Source of the DNA: Setoptus koraiensis
Lineage: Eukaryota > Arthropoda
Length of the DNA stretch: 64,000 bases
NCBI GenBank assembly: GCA_048013815.1
Contig: CM106585.1
Span: 20,522,001 to 20,586,000 of the forward strand
Reading direction: 5' to 3'
The translations under genes were made by a program, and so were the position numbers. Positions 58,201 to 64,000 of this stretch are shown here, piece after piece. Under the pieces are notes generated by a model. That model ran no database searches, was not told the origin of the DNA, and worked only from the letters and a program-made list of their open reading frames with translations. Numbering within the stretch: the first letter of the stretch is position 1; each line of letters opens with the position of its first letter.

Positions 58201-61200
58201 TATTGAGACGATATTGAGACGACAACGAGATGGTCTCAATTTGGTCCTAATGAATATCCAATGAAGCGTCGCCTCCACAAGCGCACATGTACATTCTCTC
58301 TGGGCGCCCCTCTTCGCCGTCCCATAACGCCGTCCTTGTTGGCCCTCTCTCTTTTTACCCCATACTCACTAAATTGTCTGCCTCTTGTATTGTGGCTAGC
58401 ACGAGAAACAAAATCTCGGCTCTTTGCTCCGCTGGCCTCGCCATTAGACCAAAAATAAAGATCAAACCACGGACAACCCAACGATGTCGATCGGCGCGTG
58501 GGGACATGCACCACTGACCGTGCACCAACATTTATATGCTGTTGTCTACTGGCCCAGTAGTACTGGGCGCGTTGTTGTCTAGGCCGCTGGCATTAACTAA
58601 ATTTCAATAAATATCGTGTCATTATTATTGGCAGCTCCTCAGCTCGCTCGCTTCTCCCCCCCCCCGCGGTGCAAGCAACTGAGCGAGCACCAATATTACA
58701 CAAACCCGGCCCAAACATTAAGTATAGTGAGGCTAAGGCCACAAGAGGTGAATTTGATCATCATCATCATCACAGTGAACGCAATGATGTTACGCAATAA
58801 AGTTTGTTTGGCGCTGGTGGCAGAAAATGTAGAGTCGTTTATCACATGATTAAGTGCGGTGTATCGTTTACTCGCTATTGGTTGCTGTTCACTATTTGTT
58901 GCTCGCCGAATTCAATCAGTTTCACTTGAGCGAACACTCGGCTAATCAGATTACAACAGGAGTAAGTGATACGATTTGTACATTTGCGCCAATTGCCACT
59001 GTGAGCAAATGTGCACAAGAGGGGCCATTATCATGGTTGCATAACTATAACTTACAACTGTTAGTTGAATTGCAACTGGACTACAAAAATACTATAATCA
59101 GTGTAATTTGCAAACAAATACACCGAATGCACAACATACTGCCGGCAACAAGCTGCCATTAACGTTAGTTGCACGGTGATATTAATTGTGGCCACTGGTT
59201 TTGTTGCCAGTTCTAGTTGAGTTGTTACTGTTGCGCGCATCGCCACTGGACAGCATACTACTTGTTGTAGCGTCTGTCGTCGGCGAGCCAAGGCTGCAGG
59301 GGGATTATCCCGCATCAGAATGCGCATATTTCGCAAGTGAGGGGGGGGGACCCAAGGAATGTTATCTCTTGCATAATAATCCTGTGAATAATCGCGTTCG
59401 TTTATTTTAACTTTTTCGCCAGCGCACAATATGTACCATTGTACAGTATGTATGATTTGTGCTGTGTTTGGGCACACACTGGAGATGAAACGAAATCAAG
59501 ATCTACGTTCGTGAGCTGGCTGCGATCTAACAACAATCGCGCTGATGTGGGCATCGTCAGTCACCCGATAGCTAGCGAGTTGCACACACCAACTATTAAC
59601 AATCGTAAGCCAATTTGCAGCCATAATCGCTTTTCTTCGAGATGTTAAAAAGGGCGCATTGGAACATATTGATAGGCTCACAAAAATTGGACAGCCAAGT
59701 ATCGGTTCGAGGTTACACATTGCCGCTGTAGTGTACATTTGTATGGCCATGGTTGTTGTTGGCGCCGATTTGGCCGAATCAGCGGCGCTCATTGTGAGAT
59801 TTGCAACAGAGGATTATAATGAACAGAAGAGGACGTTTTCTTTGGTCCAATCGTCCGATATCGAGTTTCTTCTCACACATTGGATAACATCGGTGGATGG
59901 TCACGTATTGGCGCGTTGTTAATCACTAATGTGCACATTCAACATTTGAAATGTACAATAGGTCCTATTGAATAGGAGACAAGTTCAATATTGATCGAGT
60001 CAAACAACATAAAATAAATAAATACAATGCGACCGGTTCGCACAGGCAACCGGGGCAAGTTTGCAGCCGATTGTTGCTGCTGCATTTGCGATTGCCGTTG
60101 CCGGTCCAATCACGTCGAGCCGGACCAACAGACAACGACGGAGGGAATTTAGTTTCAGTTGTGTGATTATTTTACACACAATCAAAATCAGAGGCACTTG
60201 TGACGGGCGAGCGAATATAGGCGAGCAATGGCGAGCAATGGCAAGCAACGGCGAGAAGAAAACGCAAAGTGGAGCGGCGTGCCAATCGCAGGCTAGACGG
60301 CAGGTACCGACGAAAAAAGCCGGTTGTGATCCCTTTTTGGCACGAACAGCGCCGGCCGCAAGAATTGAATTTCAAATTAAAGTTTTAGAATCACAGATCG
60401 ACCATGTGGTGCCCCACAACGAATATCGTCAATCGGTGCATGCGAGCGTTGGTAAACAGCCCGCAACAAACAGCAAACAAACAATTAAAACACAAACACA
60501 TTAGCTCGACTGGTTGCCAGCTATTTGTTGTGTGTGTGCACGTGATAAAATGCACTTTTTAACAAATGGTTAAAAGCTTCAGCAACCAGTTGGTGTTTAT
60601 ATGACACCACTAATAGTGTTATTTATCGTCGCTGGTCAGTGGCGCTGGCTGGCCGACAAGCCAGCCGTTGCTGTTCGTGTGCAGTTGGCTGGCCAATAGT
60701 TAATTACACTAACACCAGTGGCGAAAAGTGTTTGCACCAGCAACTCACAACTCTTGTCAGAAACGATCAATATCGACGCTACTGGCTGCAAAATATTCTG
60801 GCGTGTCGAATTTGTGAGCGCGTCGAAAAAGAAGCGCGCACACAGCAAAAGAATTGTTGATCTTTGTCGTGTTGCTTGCTTGAGAAGGGATAATTCGGGC
60901 CAACAATACCTAATATTGGGCAGCATCAGCATTCTGTCAGCGGACCGTTGGCGCCGTTGTGTCTGGGAAAGTCGCTGCCGGCCAACAAGGCAAACAAACG
61001 GGGCTATTCGTATCAAACTTTTACAACAGATCCGATGGCCAGTCTGACACACACTGATGAGGCCCGTGCATTGTCAGCTTGAGTAAACACACACACACAC
61101 ACACACAAACACGCTGAGAAACGCGGGCAAACAAATGCACAAACATGCACCGAAATGCTACCCGTTTATTTGTTGTTTGCCATCATTTGAATAATTCTAT

Positions 61201-61860
61201 TTGAGTGAGAAAAGAGATGCATGTGCCAAGTTTACTTACATTGTCTTGATGTTTGTGAAAGCCTCAAATGTTCCGTTAGACATAGAATCTATGTTGTTGT
61301 CGTACAGTGATAGCAAATTTAAATTGTTTAGATGCTTAAACAGTGCATTGGGTATGCATGATAATTGATTGGCGTTTAGCATGAGCAATTGTAAAGAGTG
61401 CAAGTCATGAAAAAGTTGCGCTGGCAATTGTGTTAATTTATTGCTAAACAATATCAACGTGTTCAATTGGTGTAAGCCAGAAAAAGCGCTTGCATCGATC
61501 TTGACGATGTTGTTGTTCGATAAATCAATTCTTTGAAGTTTTTTCATGCCCTGAAAGGCACTTGGGCCAATCTCTGTGATATTGTTGCGCTCCAAGCGGA
61601 TGCGTCGTGTGTCGCGCGGAAACCCCTTGCCGGGCACTCTCACTAGGCCCCTGTTAGAGCAATCTACATTGTCGCGCTGGCAATCGCACTCTTGCGGACA
61701 GCTTACAATGGTCTGTTGTTGTTGTTGTTGCTGCTGCTGCGGATATTGTATGTAATTCGAAAGGGATCCGTATGATGCGAGCACAAATGAAGCGTCTTGC
61801 ACTGATGCTGAAAATAAATATAATAAAACTGCTAAAAGCACTGTCGAGACACGACGCCAA
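44298..61860 (-). CDS. sli: slit: secreted axon-guidance ligand for Robo (5' end lost in the N gap)
   Basis: Slit is a large secreted protein that repels axons and migrating cells through Robo receptors; LRR domain D2 is the Robo-binding part. Exons identified on the minus strand: 61240 to at least 61841, 53136-53299, 48772-48991, 46705-48566, then a C-terminal exon 44298-44807. The first four join with matching phases (2, 1, 2) and the joins rebuild conserved Slit text such as [20 protein letters not shown] and LDLRSN. The order of domains is LRRs equivalent to fly D2, D3 and D4, three EGF repeats and a C-terminal cystine knot. D1, EGF3-4, EGF6, LamG and EGF7 of the classic protein are not seen. 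The last join (phase 1 into phase 0) does not close, so at least one exon between 44808 and 46704 is missing from this model. Introns reach 8 kb, in contrast to neighbours. Confidence 0.92.
45106..45928. mobile_element. Non-autonomous DNA transposon-like element with palindromic terminal inverted repeats, in a slit intron
   Basis: 45106-45188 and 45873-45928 are inverted copies. Outer ends read (A/T)GCTGTA(A/G)CGATC, inner ends GATACACGG(T/C)T(G/A)CAC. Each arm holds its own palindrome: TGATCAC-GAG-GTGATCA at 45146-45162 and ACTGATCAC-GAA-GTGATCAGT at 45893-45913. The inside has no transposase-like frame. The left arm has an extra segment of about 18 bases. No clear target-site duplication was seen. 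Confidence 0.65.
46705..48566 (-). CDS. sli: slit exon: end of LRR D3, all of LRR D4, EGF repeats
   Basis: A 1,862-base exon from acceptor CCACAAG to donor GTAAGT. It continues D3 LRRs from LDLRSNDIIDIEDGTF through LRRCT (NPLNCNCHLRWLPRWL). An Asn/Gln-rich linker of about 90 residues follows. D4 comes next, with LRRNT (CPHKCNCH), LRRs including TKLQMLILSYNKLQCIQEES and SLRVLSLHGNNLNSLPA, and LRRCT (GSNPLYCDCHLRWLAEWI). Three EGF modules follow: CDACHENPCQNGATC, DACFERPCQNGATC and the calcium-binding type NIDDCQDHQCQNKAKC. It ends in a Ser/Thr/Gln linker. The D3-D4 linker is unusually long. Confidence 0.93.
48772..48991 (-). CDS. sli: slit exon: start of LRR D3
   Basis: 220 bases from acceptor CCTAG to donor GTTAGT (a less usual donor). 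Encodes the D3 LRRNT (QCPLGCVCEGSIVDCSRQSL) and first LRR (PLFATELRLSDNRIRKL, GLFKRLTNLQRL). The phase 2 end (CT) joins the T of the next exon to restore Leu-Asp-Leu. Confidence 0.93.
50145..50178. repeat. Perfect 15-bp hairpin with 4-base loop
   Basis: CTTCCAATGGCTCAC, loop CCTT, GTGAGCCATTGGAAG. A perfect stem this long in an intron is not expected by chance in a few kilobases. It is too short for a microRNA precursor. Confidence 0.75.
50540..50875. mobile_element. Possible short inverted-end DNA element
   Basis: Left end GATGCCCG ... CGGGTTATCCG and right end (reverse complement) GAGGCGGGCACGAATATCCG ... CGGATACCCG share inverted pieces in the same order. The interior repeats GATTCGCC/CGGGTCGG-like words. 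No open frame. The match is imperfect and boundaries are guesses. Confidence 0.3.
53136..53299 (-). CDS. sli: slit exon: LRRCT cap of D2
   Basis: 164 bases from acceptor CCACAG to donor GTAGGT. Translation [19 protein letters not shown] ... TSEATCEGPSRVYGEKLQQI ... RLKCQ is almost the text of insect Slit D2 LRRCT. Too short to be found as a long open frame because it is flanked by unrelated frames. Confidence 0.95.
53300..61239. other. slit intron, about 7.9 kb
   Basis: No exon recognised. Several G+C-rich stretches with GGCCGGCC (54125) and GGGCGGGCGGGC (55872) words alternate with A+T-rich parts. (GT)n at about 53557-53578, (AC)n at about 57108-57132 and (CA)n at about 61088-61107. Numerous short frames show no domain. 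Confidence 0.55.
61240..61860 (-). CDS. sli: slit exon: N-terminus of visible Slit, LRRNT and LRRs of D2
   Basis: From the N gap to a GTAAGT donor, ending at phase 2. The frame reads WRRVST, a hydrophobic core VLLAVLLYLFSA, then SVQDA: a plausible secretion signal whose start codon would be just inside the gap. Alternatively TTTATTTTCAG near 61808-61820 is an acceptor and the hydrophobic stretch is intron. A poly-Gln run (nine Q) follows. Then comes LRRNT CPQECDCQRDNVDCSNRGL and LRRs (RRIRLERNNITEIGPSAF; LQRIDLSNNNIVKIDASAF; LNLLSLYDNNIDSMSNGTF). These correspond to D2 of insect Slit, not to D1. Confidence 0.92.
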
Positions 61861-62360
61861 NNNNNNNNNNNNNNNNNNNNNNNNNNNNNNNNNNNNNNNN
61901 NNNNNNNNNNNNNNNNNNNNNNNNNNNNNNNNNNNNNNNNNNNNNNNNNNNNNNNNNNNNNNNNNNNNNNNNNNNNNNNNNNNNNNNNNNNNNNNNNNNN
62001 NNNNNNNNNNNNNNNNNNNNNNNNNNNNNNNNNNNNNNNNNNNNNNNNNNNNNNNNNNNNNNNNNNNNNNNNNNNNNNNNNNNNNNNNNNNNNNNNNNNN
62101 NNNNNNNNNNNNNNNNNNNNNNNNNNNNNNNNNNNNNNNNNNNNNNNNNNNNNNNNNNNNNNNNNNNNNNNNNNNNNNNNNNNNNNNNNNNNNNNNNNNN
62201 NNNNNNNNNNNNNNNNNNNNNNNNNNNNNNNNNNNNNNNNNNNNNNNNNNNNNNNNNNNNNNNNNNNNNNNNNNNNNNNNNNNNNNNNNNNNNNNNNNNN
62301 NNNNNNNNNNNNNNNNNNNNNNNNNNNNNNNNNNNNNNNNNNNNNNNNNNNNNNNNNNNN
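61861..62360. other. Assembly gap, exactly 500 N
   Basis: A run of 500 N, a size often used for gaps of unknown length. It removes the 5' ends of both slit (minus) and riboflavin kinase (plus) and probably their shared promoter region. Confidence 0.98.
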
Positions 62361-62689
62361 AATTGAGGGAAAAATTAATATTCCCCGTCTACAAGATGGT
62401 ATGCAGTATTGGCTATAATCCTCAATACAAAAACGAGCAACGTTCTTTGGAAGTGCATCTTTTGAATCCTTTCAAATTCAACTTCTACAATTCGCACCTA
62501 AAAGTTGTCATCTGTGGCAAAGAACGAGATCAGTGCACATACAAATCGCTGGACGAATTGAAAGAGGCCATCAGGAAAGATGTAGATTTTTCGAGGACAG
62601 TACTGAGCGACATTAAATGGAAAACTATAAAAGAAGGGAGTTTCTTTGAGTCTAGCAACATAGAAAGTACAAATGATAGTAGTAATTGA
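62361..62689 (+). CDS. RFK: Riboflavin kinase, C-terminal part (5' end in gap)
   Basis: Riboflavin kinase phosphorylates riboflavin with ATP to FMN, the first step to flavin cofactors, in the cytosol. The visible part matches the second half of the roughly 150-residue enzyme: VYKMVCSIGYNPQYKNEQRS (human HKMVVSIGWNPYYKNTKKS), then EVHLLNP ... FNFYNSHLKVVICG, the SLDELKEAI helix, and a final FF-containing tail. The conserved catalytic Glu (in SLEVHLLN, the equivalent of SMETHIM) is present. The first residues after the gap (LREKLIFP) do not match well and may be intron, with the exon starting at a CTACAAG acceptor near 62394. The flavin/ATP-binding N-terminal half would be in the gap. Confidence 0.85.
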
Positions 62690-63533
62690 TTCCTTGGAGG
62701 ATTTACAACTACAATGAGCGTCTCGGACAGCATATTAAGTCAAAAGTATTTATGTGATTCAGAGAGGGTTATATTGATTGTAGCAATCGTTAAACTAGCA
62801 AAATTATTATTTTATGTAATTAGTAGGTATTTGTAATAAAAATATAATAGATAAAAATTTTCATTTTCACATTTATGGCAAGTAATAGATATTTTGCAGA
62901 AAAAGAGATAGCTATCGAGTTATTTTCGGTTGTTAACTTGGTGTGGTCACATTTTTGACGATTTTCATGTTTGAATCTACCGCCGGTTAGTCTGGTCTCG
63001 CTAGTGGGGGAAAGTATAGTTACTTGTCCGTACTCATGTTCGTTGTGGTATGGTTGTGTGCACATACCGGATAAGGCTGAATCACGGTGTTTGCGCACAA
63101 TTTTGCGCTCAAGCGTTGGCCGGCCATGCACAGATAAAGAAGCGTGCACCACACAAAAACGCGTGTAATATAATGCCTCTATTATTCACATCGTTGTTTA
63201 TCGTCCAATCGCGCCGATATTCACAAGAGTCGCTGCTTTCATGCATGCTGCTGCAGGACATACCAACAATATAATTATTACTAATACCATTAATAATATA
63301 TATAGCCACGAATAATTTAGAACCACATCAATAATATTAAAATATTCAAAATAATTGACCAGATATTCCTAAATTAAAAACGAACAAAACAATTTTATAT
63401 TATTATTTGTTCTAATACTAATTGTTCAACATAGCTCACCATCCGACTACTATTAATACGGCAACACGAAATAATATTTTATTTCAAGTGACAATATAAT
63501 ACAAGCACCCCATACACTACTCTACGATATATC
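62690..63533. other. Intergenic region between RFK and SRSF1
   Basis: A+T-rich. Should contain the 3' UTR of RFK (an AATAAA lies at 62834-62839) and the SRSF1 promoter and 5' UTR. No other gene recognised. Confidence 0.5.
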
Positions 63534-64000
63534 ATGTCTCGTCGAGACAATTTAAGCCGAATCTACGTTGGCAATCTGCCACCAGATGTACGCACAAAAG
63601 ATCTTGAGGACTTGTTTTACAAATTCGGCAAAATTGCCTTCATTGATCTAAAAACCCGCCGTGGACCACCATTTGCATTTGTCGAATTTGTTGACTACAG
63701 AGACGCCGAAGACGCTGTCCGAAGCAGAGATGGAAAAGATTGGGATGGATACAGACTTAGAGTTGAATTTCCCCGCGGCCGTGAACGAACCTCTAATTTC
63801 AACAGAAATGGATCTAAATCTAGCCGTGGAGGCCCACCACAGCGTCGATCAAAGTATCGCGTGTCTGTTTCAGGTAACTATACCGTTCTATTTTACAATA
63901 CATATCAAACAACTATTATGCACACACATGTTAATTTTCTCTGCACAACCTACTCTATTCTTGATTAATCTAGGATTACCCCCAAGCGGCAGCTGGCAGG
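63534..64000 (+). CDS. SRSF1: Serine/arginine-rich splicing factor 1 (SRSF1/ASF-SF2), 5' part
   Basis: SR protein with two RRMs and an RS tail that acts in constitutive and alternative splicing. Exon 1 is 63534-63873 with a GTAACT donor; a 100-base intron follows; exon 2 starts at 63974 and runs off the window. RRM1: RNP2 [13 protein letters not shown]1 [20 protein letters not shown] Gly/Arg/Ser linker and [10 protein letters not shown] follow; the join at phase 1 gives GLPPSGSWQ, the start of the SRSF1 pseudo-RRM. The upstream neighbour is RFK on the same strand. Confidence 0.95.

Overview
This is a eukaryotic nuclear window, most likely from an arthropod and probably a mite. The protein-coding genes are classic animal genes (Slit, MYRF, casein kinase 1 alpha, MPC1, a cationic amino acid transporter, dihydroceramide desaturase, riboflavin kinase, SRSF1). 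The Slit exons read closest to insect Slit as I remember it. Short genes have introns of about 90-300 bases, the coding regions are A+T-rich, and some 3' ends are very compact. 'Mite' is an inference from that texture, not something the sequence proves. The assembly has one 500-base N gap (61861-62360), which looks like a gap of arbitrary size.

Layout. 1-11.9 kb is gene-dense: MYRF (+) converges on and overlaps MPC1 (-). Next come an orphan MLH3-type MutL endonuclease domain (+), a large Thr/Trp-Pro-rich membrane protein (-) and casein kinase 1 alpha (-). 11.9-16.1 kb is repeat-filled, with related sequence modules in opposite orientations between about 12.8 and 14.5 kb. 16.1-21 kb holds a seven-exon cationic amino acid transporter and a two-exon sphingolipid desaturase, both (-). 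21-32.6 kb has no recognisable gene: it is microsatellite-rich and visibly G+C-rich from about 25 to 30.6 kb. 32.6-35.6 kb has a tandem HMG-box gene and an unknown single-frame gene. 35.6-44.2 kb is element-rich: a Copia-type gag fossil, an (AT)n tract, an orphan exon, a satellite array rich in TTCGAA, a palindrome cluster, and an exon with an internally duplicated, strongly constrained 50-codon unit.

44.3-61.9 kb is one gene on the minus strand, slit, with large introns. The visible exons encode LRR domains equivalent to D2, D3 and D4, three EGF repeats and a C-terminal cystine knot. D1 and the LamG domain are not visible. Across the N gap lies the 3' part of riboflavin kinase on the plus strand, so slit and RFK appear to be head to head. 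The window ends inside SRSF1 (+).

Splice junctions were worked out by hand for the transporter, CK1 alpha, the desaturase, SRSF1 and four slit exons; phases close exactly in all of them. The most interesting items are the stand-alone MLH3 endonuclease domain, the MYRF/MPC1 coding overlap, the roughly 100-residue insertion in the desaturase, the apparently shortened Slit, and the duplicated exon in the satellite region with 22 synonymous against 4 replacement codon differences.
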